From JBBQWT01 sp038210375 (GTDB taxonomy: Bacteria > Acidobacteriota > Terriglobia > Terriglobales > Acidobacteriaceae): DNA of 64,000 nt. Shown here piece by piece: positions 17,234 to 26,134 of this stretch. The notes below the pieces were generated by a model, which saw nothing but the letters and a program-made list of their open reading frames with translations, searched no databases and had not been told where the DNA came from. The first letter of the stretch is position 1. Each line of letters begins with the position of its first letter. Location: assembly GCA_038210375.1 (NCBI GenBank), contig JBBQWT010000010.1:40797-104796 (forward strand), written 5' to 3'. Made by a program: the position numbers and the translations under genes.

Positions 17234-20071
17234 CTAATCCAAATCCCGCCAGTTTTTTCCCACGCCAATCTCCACCCGCAACGGCACACGCAACGGGTAC
17301 GCCTCTTCCATCTGCTGGCGCACCAGCTCGCGCATCTCTTCCACCTCGGCCACCGGCACCTCGAACACCAGCTCGTCATGCACCTGCAGGGTCATGCGTG
17401 ATTTCAGTTTCCGCTTCAGGATTTCGCCGTCGATGCGGATCATGGCCAGCTTGATCAGGTCGGCGGCGGTGCCTTGCAGCGGGGAATTGACCGCGATGCG
17501 CTCGGCAAAGCCGCGCATGTTGGCGTTGCGGCTGTTGATATCGGGGATCGGCCGCACCCGTCCCAGCAGCGTGCGCACCTTTTGATCGCGCCGGGTTTCT
17601 CCGAGGGTGCGATCGATGAACGTGCGCACCCCTGCGTACTTATCGAAGTACGCTTCGATGAACTTCTTGGCCTCGCGCGGCTCGATGCCCAACTGTTGCG
17701 ACAATCCGAAAGCGGAAAGGCCATACACGATGCCGAAATTCACCGCCTTGGCGCGGCGGCGGTGTTCGGCGTTGAGCATCATGGGCGGAATGCCAAATAC
17801 CTCTGAGGCGGTGAGGGTATGAATGTCATCGCCGCGGCGGTAGGCCTCGGTAAGCAGCTTGTCTTCGGAATAATGGGCCAGCAGGCGCAGCTCGATCTGC
17901 GAATAATCAGCGGCCAGCAACACGAAGCCGGGCTCGGCGATAAAGGCCGCGCGAATCTCGCGGCCCATCTCGGTGCGGATGGGAATGTTCTGCAGATTGG
18001 GATTGGTGGATGACAGCCGGCCAGTGGCGGTGGTGGCATGATTGAACGTGGTATGCAGGCGCTGGGTGCAGCGGTTCAGCAGCGCCGGTAGCGCGTCCAC
18101 GTAGGTGGATTTCAGTTTGGCCAGCTTGCGGTAATCCAGCACCAGTTGCGGCGCCTCGTGGTGCAGCGCCAGCTCCTCCAGAACGTCCACCGCAGTTGAA
18201 ATCGTTTTGCCCTTGCCGTATTTCAACGGCTTGGGCAGGTTCATCTTGTTGAAGAGCACGTCGCCCAGCTGCTTGGGAGAATTGATATTGAATTCCATGC
18301 CCGCCAGTTCGTGGATTTGTTTGGCTTTGGCCGCGCACTCGGTTTCGAGGCGTGACGACATCTCTTTGAGGACGTCGCAATCAATCTTGACCCCGGCCAT
18401 CTCCATGCGCGCCAGCACCGGCACCAGGGGCAGGTCAATTTCGTTGTACAGCCGGGTCAGGCCTTCGGCCTCCACCTCGGCGCTCAATACCGCGGCCAGC
18501 CTTCCGGTAACGTCGGCCGCTTGCGCCGGCGAGTTGGCAAGGTTCACGTTAAATTTGCGTAGCGCCACCTCTTTGAGCGAGTGATTGCTCCACGTGGGAT
18601 TCAGCAGGTACGAATAGAGCATGGTGTCATGGCGCACCCCGGCCAGGGTGATGCCTCCGGCCTGCAGCGCGTGCGTGACCGCTTTCGAATCATGCACCGC
18701 CTTGGGAAATTTCTCATCTTCGAGCGCAGCAGCCGCCGCCTTGCCGGCTGCGCTTTGGGTGCTCATGACCGCCGCCGACCCAGGCTCCGCCGAAATCGCG
18801 ATCTGGTGCGCCGGCTGAGCGATGCTGCCCACCGCGTTGTCGCCGGCCACCAGCGCCTGTGCCTCCGGAGAGGCCTCGGCCTGCATCAGCGGCAACTGCA
18901 TCTCCTCGCCGCTGTCCGCGGCTTCGTCATCCCCGGGCGCCGCAGGCTGCATGGCGGGCGCCACCGAATCGACGGCCACCGCGATTCCAGATTTTCTGGC
19001 CGCCTTTAACAGCTTCTGGATTTCAGTCGCCAGTGAGACTTCGAGCACCTGGGTCTCGCCAAACTCGGTGGAGGTTTCGGTGACCAGCTCTTTGAGCAGG
19101 GTGTTGAACTCCAGTTCTTTGAAAAGCGAGCGCAGCTCGTCGAGGTTCGGCTCCTGGATGCGCATGATGTCGAGGTCCATCTCCACCGGGACGTAGCAAT
19201 CGATGGTGACCAGGCCCTTGCTCTTGAGGATGTTTTCGCGATTCGTCTGCAGCGATTCGCGGTAGCTCTTGCGCTCCACTTCGGCAGCCCGTTCGATCGC
19301 CTGTTCCACTGAGCCGAAGCGCAGGATCAGGTCCACCGACCCCTTGTCCCCAATGCCCGGCGCTCCGGGAATGTTGTCGATGGCGTCGCCGCGCAGCGCC
19401 ATGACATCCACCACCTGCGCGGGCTTCACCCCCAATATCTCTTCGACCTTCGCGGGATCGCTGATCAGGTTGTCCTTCATCGGGTTGAGGACTGAGACTT
19501 TGTCGTTCACCAGCTGCATCATGTCCTTGTCGCTGGAAACGATGAACACCGAGTGATCTCCCTCGGCGGCCTGGCGCGCCAGGGTGCCGATAACGTCGTC
19601 GGCCTCAAAACCTTCATGCGCCAGTATGGGAATGCGGTAGGCCTCGAGGGCGCGGCGAATGTAAGGCACCTGCTGCGCCAGATCGGGCGGCATCTCGGCG
19701 CGGTGGGCTTTGTAGCCGAGATACTGCGTCTCCTGAAATGTGCGGGTCTTGATGTCGAATTTGCGCACGCTGGTGATCGCGCGCGCCTGCTCATCGCGGA
19801 AGGTGGGGCCGGAAAGATCGAACACCGCCGCCAGGTACTGCGGCGAAAAGTCGGCGCGAAGCTTGCGCAGCATGTTCACGAAGACATACACGGCGGCGGT
19901 GGGCAAGCCGCTGCGGGTGGACATGGGCCGCTGCCTGACCATGGCGTGGTAGGCGCGAAAAATGTAACCCATCGCATCGATCAGGTAAATGCGGCCGTCG
20001 CCGGAAGCTGGATTGGATTCGCTCAAAAGGGAGATGCTCGGTCGGTTCTGCTTGCTGTATAAGTTTAACAA
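17234..20071 (-). CDS. polA: DNA polymerase I
   Basis: The protein has 945 residues. Order: a 5' nuclease domain (YLIDAMGYIFRAYHAMVRQ, GFEADDVIGTLARQA), a 3'-5' exonuclease-like domain, and the polymerase domain with motif A LLAADYSQIELRLLAHYSED, motif B RRRAKAVNFGIVYGLSAFG and motif C LQVHDELVFEV. The middle domain appears inactive. The usual DxE of ExoI reads IAVAVDSVAP, and ExoII lacks its aspartate. It also carries an Ala/Pro/Glu-rich insertion of about 60 residues. The start is uncertain: TTG 20071 as given, or TTG 20026 (giving SESNPASGDG). It functions in Okazaki fragment processing and repair. Confidence 0.95.
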   Translation of the reverse strand: MLNLYSKQNRPSISLLSESNPASGDGRIYLIDAMGYIFRAYHAMVRQRPMSTRSGLPTAAVYVFVNMLRKLRADFSPQYLAAVFDLSGPTFRDEQARAITSVRKFDIKTRTFQETQYLGYKAHRAEMPPDLAQQVPYIRRALEAYRIPILAHEGFEADDVIGTLARQAAEGDHSVFIVSSDKDMMQLVNDKVSVLNPMKDNLISDPAKVEEILGVKPAQVVDVMALRGDAIDNIPGAPGIGDKGSVDLILRFGSVEQAIERAAEVERKSYRESLQTNRENILKSKGLVTIDCYVPVEMDLDIMRIQEPNLDELRSLFKELEFNTLLKELVTETSTEFGETQVLEVSLATEIQKLLKAARKSGIAVAVDSVAPAMQPAAPGDDEAADSGEEMQLPLMQAEASPEAQALVAGDNAVGSIAQPAHQIAISAEPGSAAVMSTQSAAGKAAAAALEDEKFPKAVHDSKAVTHALQAGGITLAGVRHDTMLYSYLLNPTWSNHSLKEVALRKFNVNLANSPAQAADVTGRLAAVLSAEVEAEGLTRLYNEIDLPLVPVLARMEMAGVKIDCDVLKEMSSRLETECAAKAKQIHELAGMEFNINSPKQLGDVLFNKMNLPKPLKYGKGKTISTAVDVLEELALHHEAPQLVLDYRKLAKLKSTYVDALPALLNRCTQRLHTTFNHATTATGRLSSTNPNLQNIPIRTEMGREIRAAFIAEPGFVLLAADYSQIELRLLAHYSEDKLLTEAYRRGDDIHTLTASEVFGIPPMMLNAEHRRRAKAVNFGIVYGLSAFGLSQQLGIEPREAKKFIEAYFDKYAGVRTFIDRTLGETRRDQKVRTLLGRVRPIPDINSRNANMRGFAERIAVNSPLQGTAADLIKLAMIRIDGEILKRKLKSRMTLQVHDELVFEVPVAEVEEMRELVRQQMEEAYPLRVPLRVEIGVGKNWRDLD

Positions 20072-20110
20072 CTTGAGCCTGCCGCCCGCGGAGTCTACGA
20101 CGGGAGCGCC

Positions 20111-20278
20111 GGTTTATATATCCTGCGGGACGGATGCCACGCTATATATCCTCCGGGAGAGAGCGCACGTTTTATATGAATTGTCATTCCGAGCGCAAGC
20201 CGAGGAACCCTTCTCTCGGAATGACAATTCAAATAAAGCGCGTATTTCTGTCCGGGGGACATATAAAACTTGGGCTGA
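20111..20278. repeat. Dispersed repeat family B, head-to-head double copy
   Basis: A minus-oriented copy (20111-20212) abuts a shortened plus copy (20213-20278). Their junction forms a perfect 16-bp inverted repeat, GAATTGTCATTCCGAG (20178-20193) and CTCGGAATGACAATTC (20215-20230). The outer parts share the TATATATCCTSCGGGA/TGTCCGGGGGACATATAA type of motif. They lie in the 437-bp gap upstream of polA. No gene is visible in the gap. Confidence 0.75.
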
Positions 20279-20508
20279 CTTCATGTGCAATAGACCTGAG
20301 GTCCGCTGCTCCCCCAACAATTACAGACGACAGTCTCCGCCTCTGGCCCGGCCAGGGTCGTGTCCAGAGGAGTACCGGGCTGTGAGCGATGCAACTCCAT
20401 TCTGCAAGCTCGAATCCAATTGCTGGGAATACTTCAAAATATCCGGTTACGCGAAATAATTTCGACTTCCAGTGGCGGCCTGCGGCCCGCGACTCTTGGA
20501 GACACACA

Positions 20509-21393
20509 ATGAGACAGATAGGCGCCCTCATCATCGGGGTCTGGTACTCGCTAGTGCTGGCCCTGTGCTTCGATGGCCTCATCACCGAGCTTACGGTGGA
20601 AAAAGAATACGGCGCGTACGGCGCCCACTACGTGGTGCGCACCATCCTGTGGCTGGTCGCCATCTACCTCGGGGGATTGCTGGCCGGGCTGGTCTCGAAG
20701 AAGTATTGCCGCTGGATGTCGTTTTTCTCCACCCTGCCGGCGGCTGCGCTGGTCATCTTCTTCATTTTCGATCACGCCTCGGAATTCCTGCAGTATCAAC
20801 TGCTGCCCAGGGTTTTCGGATGGCAGCCCACTTATCTTGGCGGGTCGCTGGTGTTTTTCATATTCTCATCCTTGATGGCGGTGCTGGCCGGCGCCAACGC
20901 GCGGCATATCCTGAACGAAGAAGAAGATGAAAAGAAGATGGGGGGAATCCCCACCAGCGCCACCGACGAGCTGCGGATTTTTGGCGTCCGCTGGATCCAT
21001 TACGTCTGGCTTTGGATTCCCATTGCCTGCTGGGCGTCGCTTGCCGTCATTACCTTGTTCGTGGTGAACGTCGATCTGAACCTGGGTTGGTTCTGGGCGC
21101 AACATCCCGGGCTCTATAGCAACTGGAGATGGTGGGTATATGGAATCCTGGCCATCATCGTGACCTGTCTTCCGTTCGGCTTCCTGAAGGTGGGAATGCG
21201 GCGCTCGTGGATACCGCTGATCGCCGACCGCGGCCTGGGGATGGCGCCGGTGCTGCTGCGGTTCCTCGCCTATGGCGTTGGACTGGCCATCGTCGCCAGC
21301 CTGATCGTGAATTCACTGGCATTGTACGAATTCGCGCAATTGCCGGTGGCCGGCCCCATGCCCCACCCTTGGTGGATGCTGCTGCCTAAATAA
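20509..21393 (+). CDS. Multi-pass membrane protein of unknown function
   Basis: The protein has 294 residues and about seven hydrophobic helices (for example IGALIIGVWYSLVLALCF, TILWLVAIYLGGLLAGLV, LAVITLFVVNVDLNLGWF). A central cytoplasmic-looking acidic loop, NEEEDEKKMGG, is also present. ATG 20509 is chosen because TTGGAGA lies about 9 bases upstream. The longer upstream frame has no signal or conservation features and enters the repeat region. No enzymatic motif is seen. It is flanked by repeats on both sides. Confidence 0.65.
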   Translation: MRQIGALIIGVWYSLVLALCFDGLITELTVEKEYGAYGAHYVVRTILWLVAIYLGGLLAGLVSKKYCRWMSFFSTLPAAALVIFFIFDHASEFLQYQLLPRVFGWQPTYLGGSLVFFIFSSLMAVLAGANARHILNEEEDEKKMGGIPTSATDELRIFGVRWIHYVWLWIPIACWASLAVITLFVVNVDLNLGWFWAQHPGLYSNWRWWVYGILAIIVTCLPFGFLKVGMRRSWIPLIADRGLGMAPVLLRFLAYGVGLAIVASLIVNSLALYEFAQLPVAGPMPHPWWMLLPK

Positions 21394-21507
21394 TCAGCCC
21401 CGTCACGGTGCACCGGTCAACGTGCTCACGATTAAGGCGGAGTTGATTTTTAGGATCAATCTCAAGAACTTGCATAAGAAATTGGAGTAAGCGAGAACGC
21501 CCTAAAC

Positions 21508-21563
21508 ATTGTCATCCTGGAGCGAGCTTTTGCTTCTTGTTTTAGCGAAGGACCTCGCGTTTT
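21508..21563 (+). repeat. Dispersed repeat family A, copy 2
   Basis: The copy begins ATTGTCATCCTGGAGCGAGC and ends AGCGAAGGACCTCGCGTTTT. A weaker match continues upstream (CTCAAGAACTTGCATAAGA near 21460-21480), also seen before the copies at 34630 and 56946. It occupies part of the 295-bp gap before queA. Nothing else is recognised in that gap. Confidence 0.75.
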
Positions 21564-21688
21564 ATTTGCTCTTGAACGGGAAGTGCGGTTGGATCGGCTG
21601 CGCGACTTGCTCGCCGACCAGGGGACGGATTCGGCCATCGACCGGCGAGGTGGCGCTTCATATGACTACCAAGGTGTAATAGCCAAGC

Positions 21689-22822
21689 GTGCAAGTCTCG
21701 GACTTCGACTACCATCTGCCCGAAAATCTGATCGCCCAGCAACCCCTGCCGGAGCGCGACGCCGCTCGCATGCTTCACCTTGCGTACATATCCGGCGGCC
21801 GTCCTGCGATTGTGGACCGCCAGTTTCGGGAATTTCCCGGGCTGCTTCGCCCCGGCGACCTGCTGGTTTTTAACAACACCCGGGTATTACCGGCGCGGCT
21901 ATTTGCTTCGCGTCGCGGGATCCACGCGGAGAAGTTAAGTGGCCGCAATCCGGCTTCGAGCGACTTCTTGCAAGGCCAGGTTGAAGTCATGCTGACCCGC
22001 CGCACCGGACAGAATGAATGGCAGGCCCTGGTGCGTCCGGGCCGCAAGGTCGGCGTGGGCGAGGTGCTGACCTTTCGAGGGAATGCCCAACTGCAAGCCG
22101 AGGTGATGGCGCGCGGGGATTTTGGCGAGCGCACTTTGCGCTTCAGCCGCGGAGGCGGTGGTTCAGCCGATTCCCTCCGCACCCCAATGACTGACGCCGA
22201 CTTCTATGCCGCGGTAGAGCAGCTCGGTCACATCCCCTTGCCACCGTACATCCACCGCGAAGATCAGGCGGTTGATCGCGAGCGCTATCAGACGGTATTC
22301 GCCAGCCAGAGCGGGGCGGTGGCCGCACCCACGGCGGGCCTGCATTTCTCCGCGCGCATTCTCGAAGAGATTCGCGCACGCGATATCGAAACCGCTGAAG
22401 TTACCCTGCACGTCGGCCTGGGGACCTTTCAGCCGGTCCGCGTGGAGCGCGTCGAAGACCACAAGATTCACGGCGAGTCTTACAGCATCTCCGCTGAAGC
22501 GGCGCGCCAGATCAATACTGCCATGGCCGGGGGACGGCGCGTGGTTGCCGTGGGCACCACTACCGTGCGAACCCTGGAAGCGGCCGCAGCCGCGGCACTT
22601 CCACTCCAGGCGGGCGACGCCGAGGCCGGCATTTTTATCTATCCCGGGTACCAGTTCAAGGTGGTTGGGGCCATGCTGACCAACTTCCACCTTCCCCAAT
22701 CCACCCTGCTTATGCTGGTCTCGGCATTCGGAGGACGCGACGCCGTGCTCGCCGCTTATCGCCACGCGGTAGCCCACGAATATCGCTTTTACTCCTACGG
22801 CGACTGCATGTTCATCGAATAA
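21689..22822 (+). CDS. queA: S-adenosylmethionine:tRNA ribosyltransferase-isomerase
   Basis: QueA transfers and isomerises the ribosyl group of SAM onto 7-aminomethyl-7-deazaguanine in tRNA, giving epoxyqueuosine. The 377-residue product starts at GTG 21689 with SDFDYHLPENLIAQQPLP. It contains GDLLVFNNTRVLPARLF, PLPPYIHR, AAPTAGLHFS, HVGLGTFQPVR and the C-terminal TNFHLPQSTLLMLVSAFGG, all QueA hallmarks. It is slightly longer than the usual about 345 residues because of an insertion after the VLPARLF block. No clear ribosome binding site precedes the start. Confidence 0.95.
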   Translation: MQVSDFDYHLPENLIAQQPLPERDAARMLHLAYISGGRPAIVDRQFREFPGLLRPGDLLVFNNTRVLPARLFASRRGIHAEKLSGRNPASSDFLQGQVEVMLTRRTGQNEWQALVRPGRKVGVGEVLTFRGNAQLQAEVMARGDFGERTLRFSRGGGGSADSLRTPMTDADFYAAVEQLGHIPLPPYIHREDQAVDRERYQTVFASQSGAVAAPTAGLHFSARILEEIRARDIETAEVTLHVGLGTFQPVRVERVEDHKIHGESYSISAEAARQINTAMAGGRRVVAVGTTTVRTLEAAAAAALPLQAGDAEAGIFIYPGYQFKVVGAMLTNFHLPQSTLLMLVSAFGGRDAVLAAYRHAVAHEYRFYSYGDCMFIE

Positions 22823-22839
22823 GCGGCTAAGCCTGGCTG

Positions 22840-25044
22840 CTACTCTCCGCCGAAACGAAATCTGAGCCCGGCGCGGAAATTGGCTTTCAATGCGGGATAT
22901 CCGGCGGCCTCTTCATAGCGTTTATTGAGGGCATTTTCCACGTTCAGGTATCCGGTGACATGGTGGGTGATGGCGTACCATGCGCCGAGATCGAGGCGGG
23001 CATAGCTCGCGGCGTGATCGACGCCCAATCCCGAGAAATCGGAGTCGGTGCGCCGGCCGATGAACGTAGCCGCCGCGTCGCTGCCCCAGCGCGATCTTAT
23101 GTAATTCAGCGCCATGTTGCCGGAATGCCGGGGACGCCGCAACAAGGGCTGTCCTTCGGCGAGCAGAGGATCAAACGCCAGCGGCGATTTTAAGATCTGC
23201 GTCGAGGTATAGGTGTAGCTGCCATTAAAACTAAGGGAGGCCGAAGGCCGGGTGTGGATCTCGAACTCGGCGCCGTGAGCCAACGACTTGTTGAGGTTCA
23301 CGTATTGCCCTTCGAAGAAAATGGGGGCGGGAACCGTAAGGGTGCTGAAGGCGATCTGGTTGCGGAACAGGTTATTGAAATACTGCGCGGATAGCCATGC
23401 CTTGCCGCCAAACAACGACTGCTGCACCCCGGCTTCGAGCGAGCGGTTCTCTTCCGGCTTCAGCTTCAGGTTGGGGATGATGATGAATCCGCCGCTGCTG
23501 CCCGCTGATTCTTCGAGGCGAGACTCCTTGATGCCACGGCCATAGGCAAAGCGCAGATGGGTACCCGACAGGACGTCGCCGCCGCGAAATACCAGCAGGC
23601 TGCCGGCAAGGTGGGGCACTCCCACGTTGCCAAAGCTTTCGTTATGCACAAAGCGTGCGCCTGCCACCACTGACAGGCGCTTCCAGATCAACAGTTGCTG
23701 GGCATAAACGGCATGGTTACGACGCAACCCGTGGGTGGGCGCGGTGGGGTCGCCGACAAACCCGTTTTCGTCTTCGAAGTTATAGCCGAATGTGGAGCGC
23801 GCCCAGGTGCGCGGCGCATACTCCCCGCGATAGTCGAGGCCTGCGCGGTTGATGTGGGCGATGTCGGTGAAGGGAAAATCCAGCGGCCCAAACAGAGGCG
23901 AGACGCGGCCGACGTCGTTAAAGCTGTCGACGTTTTGGCGGCGGTGGTTATATTCAAATACGCTCAGGTGATGCTGCCACTGCGACGGCGCGGAGACGCT
24001 GAGCTCCGCGCTGGCCAGGAAATTATTCTGCCGCGCGCGCTGGTCGGTGTCTGGAGTCAGCAGCGGCTGGCCACCAAAATTCCAATAGGACTGCACCCCG
24101 GTGCGGCTGTTGGAATGGCGCAGGTGAACCCGCAAGTCGGCGTGCGGCCCCATCTGCACCCCGGCGTTCGCACCCTGCGAAGAGTTGGAATACCGGTCAT
24201 TGACCCCCTGTCCCTCGGTATTGGTCTGGTCGCCGAAGACGTTGTAATCGAAGCGGCCGAGAATGCCAGCCAGCGACGCATAGCCGCGCGCGGTGGAAAA
24301 TGTTCCACCCTCGGCGCCGAACTTTATCTCGGGAGTTCGGGTACGCCCGGTCGCGGTAAAAAGTTGCAGCACGCTGGTCATGGCGTCCGAGCCGTAGAGC
24401 GTGCTCTCCGCGCCGCGGACAAATTCGACGCGATCGACGGCGGTCAGCGGCACTACTCCAAAATCAAACGTCCCGCCAGGGTCGTTGACCGTGACTCCAT
24501 CCACAATAACCTTGTTATAGCGGGAATCGCCGCCGCGAACGAACAGCGAACTCTGGCCGCCGCGCCGGCCCGCGTTGTTGATCACCGCTCCGGGCAGAAA
24601 GCGGATGGCGTCATCTGCCGCCAACGATTGCCGCACTTCGAGGGTGGGCTCATCGATGGTGCTCACCGCCGCGCCGCTTTCCTGCACCGGCACCGCGGTC
24701 TGGGTCGCAGTCACCACCACGGTTTGCGCGACGGTCGCGAGCACAAGTGAGATCTCTACCGGCGGAGGCGCATCACTCATGACCTGCACCGTCACTTCCT
24801 GCGGAGCAAACCCCGGGGCGAACACTTGTATCAGGTAGCTGCCGGGTTCGACCTGGCGGAAAGTTGCGGTCCCCGCCGCCGAGGTGGTTTGCAGTGCGGA
24901 AGTGATGTGTTGGCTGCTGATCAAGGTGACGCGGGCGCCGGCCATAGCTGCCGACTGCGGGTCATTGACCTGGATTGTGAGATCAGCGGCGGCGGCCGCA
25001 AGGGTGAGAAATAAAACGAGGGAAAAGCTGAGAAATATACGCAT
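22840..25044 (-). CDS. TonB-dependent outer-membrane receptor, likely cobalamin transporter (BtuB-like)
   Basis: The protein has 734 residues. A signal peptide covers about 1-20 (FLSFSLVLFLTLAAAAA). A carboxypeptidase-regulatory-like beta-sandwich covers about 21-105 (QSAAMAGARVTLISS, PGSYLIQVFAPGF). The plug domain follows (VVVTATQT, LFVRGGDSRYNKVIVDGV), then the 22-strand-type barrel, ending in the aromatic-rich FRAGLRFRFGG. A cobalamin riboswitch sits directly upstream, so vitamin B12 or a corrinoid is the probable cargo. Transport depends on TonB-ExbBD encoded elsewhere. No btuCDF genes are adjacent. Confidence 0.88.
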   Translation of the reverse strand: MRIFLSFSLVLFLTLAAAAADLTIQVNDPQSAAMAGARVTLISSQHITSALQTTSAAGTATFRQVEPGSYLIQVFAPGFAPQEVTVQVMSDAPPPVEISLVLATVAQTVVVTATQTAVPVQESGAAVSTIDEPTLEVRQSLAADDAIRFLPGAVINNAGRRGGQSSLFVRGGDSRYNKVIVDGVTVNDPGGTFDFGVVPLTAVDRVEFVRGAESTLYGSDAMTSVLQLFTATGRTRTPEIKFGAEGGTFSTARGYASLAGILGRFDYNVFGDQTNTEGQGVNDRYSNSSQGANAGVQMGPHADLRVHLRHSNSRTGVQSYWNFGGQPLLTPDTDQRARQNNFLASAELSVSAPSQWQHHLSVFEYNHRRQNVDSFNDVGRVSPLFGPLDFPFTDIAHINRAGLDYRGEYAPRTWARSTFGYNFEDENGFVGDPTAPTHGLRRNHAVYAQQLLIWKRLSVVAGARFVHNESFGNVGVPHLAGSLLVFRGGDVLSGTHLRFAYGRGIKESRLEESAGSSGGFIIIPNLKLKPEENRSLEAGVQQSLFGGKAWLSAQYFNNLFRNQIAFSTLTVPAPIFFEGQYVNLNKSLAHGAEFEIHTRPSASLSFNGSYTYTSTQILKSPLAFDPLLAEGQPLLRRPRHSGNMALNYIRSRWGSDAAATFIGRRTDSDFSGLGVDHAASYARLDLGAWYAITHHVTGYLNVENALNKRYEEAAGYPALKANFRAGLRFRFGGE

Positions 25045-25084
25045 GAATCCTCCTGAGCGCGCGAGCAGGGGTTGGTCTTGCGGT

Positions 25085-25250
25085 TCACGCCGGTCTCCTG
25101 GCTTGCGAGACGGGGACCAACTTCATCCCCTGAGCGGCCCGGCCTTCCCATGACATCGGTCACAGTGGCCTGGGCCGTACAACACTCGCTTACAGTTGCG
25201 CGGCAGCGCGGGAATCACACCCGCTTCCCTGTCCTCGTAAAAGGACGCAT
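25085..25250 (-). promoter_or_regulatory. Cobalamin (B12) riboswitch
   Basis: The minus strand shows the class signature in order: GGGAAGCGGGTGTGATTCCC, the GCGCTGCCGCGCAACTGT segment, the B12-box-like GGCCACTGTGACCG, TGGGAAGGCC, and the closing GCAAGCCAGGAGACCGGC. It lies 41 bases upstream of the TonB receptor start, the usual place for control of a corrinoid transporter. Adenosylcobalamin binding is expected to repress the receptor gene. Confidence 0.93.
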
Positions 25251-25337
25251 GAACCAAATTCAAAATGCAAAGAACTGATGAACCATCTTCCTTCGAAAAA
25301 GGAGAGAAATGAAGCGTACTTGCGTAAGGTTTTCCTG

Positions 25338-26087
25338 TCAACGCGGCCGCGCGCCTTTGCGAGGGTGGGGCTGTAAATCGCCCGATTGCCGGGGATCGGA
25401 AAACAGGTGCTGCTCGGCCCGCTCGCGCGCGCGATCCATCGATTCCTGCAGCTCGACGTGCAGCGCCTGCAGCGCTTTTTCGTTGACCTCGCGAGGCACC
25501 CGAATGGCCTTGCTGACCTGCACCACCGCTCGGGAAAACGGTTTGGGAATCATGAAACCGTCCCAGGTGTTGAGCGTCCACGGGTTTTTCAAGCTGATAT
25601 GCAGGCAGAAGATCGGAAGCTGGGTATGGCTGGCCAGCAGCAGCGGTCCGGCCTTGGCGACGTCGCGCGGGCCGCGCGGCCCATCGATGGTAAAGGCCAC
25701 GCTGTGCACCGCCTCCAGCTCGCGGCGCAGGCCGCGCAGCGCCATCAATGCGCCGCGCGAACTGGATCCGCGCACCGCGCGGAAGCCCATGCGCTCGATG
25801 ATTCCCGCAACATATTCGCCGTCCCCGCTGCGGCTGGTCATGACCGCGATATCGCAATCCCGATACTGGTACGCGGCGGGAATCAGGCAGCGGTGCCAGA
25901 AACAATAAATGGCGGGCTCGCCCGAATAAATCGGCGGCATTTCGCCTTCGATCGACGCGCTGTAGCGCAGGGTCGAACCCAGCAAACGGAGGAGAAGAGA
26001 GCCCACCCACCCCACCAGCCACATCCCGGCCGAGCGCGTTTGGGCTTTAAAGCCACGGAGTTCTTCGCTGCCGGCTTCGTCGTTCAC
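25338..26087 (-). CDS. DUF374-type lysophospholipid acyltransferase family protein
   Basis: The protein has 249 residues. It matches the DUF374 branch of the PlsC-like acyltransferases: IYCFWHRCLIPAAY (a variant HxxxxD region), SRSGDGEYVAG, VRGSSSRGALMALR and the FTIDGPRGPRDVAK loop are visible. An N-terminal hydrophobic segment (MWLVGWVGSLLLRLLG) anchors it to the inner membrane. Family members are thought to transfer acyl chains to lipid A-like or lysophospholipid acceptors. The true substrate is unknown. The start is GTG 26087. It is separate from the riboswitch-controlled receptor gene downstream. Confidence 0.82.
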   Translation of the reverse strand: MNDEAGSEELRGFKAQTRSAGMWLVGWVGSLLLRLLGSTLRYSASIEGEMPPIYSGEPAIYCFWHRCLIPAAYQYRDCDIAVMTSRSGDGEYVAGIIERMGFRAVRGSSSRGALMALRGLRRELEAVHSVAFTIDGPRGPRDVAKAGPLLLASHTQLPIFCLHISLKNPWTLNTWDGFMIPKPFSRAVVQVSKAIRVPREVNEKALQALHVELQESMDRARERAEQHLFSDPRQSGDLQPHPRKGARPR

Positions 26088-26134
26088 GCCACGATTGTAA
26101 TTTAGGGAGAGGCCCTAGACCGGCGGCCCTGTTC

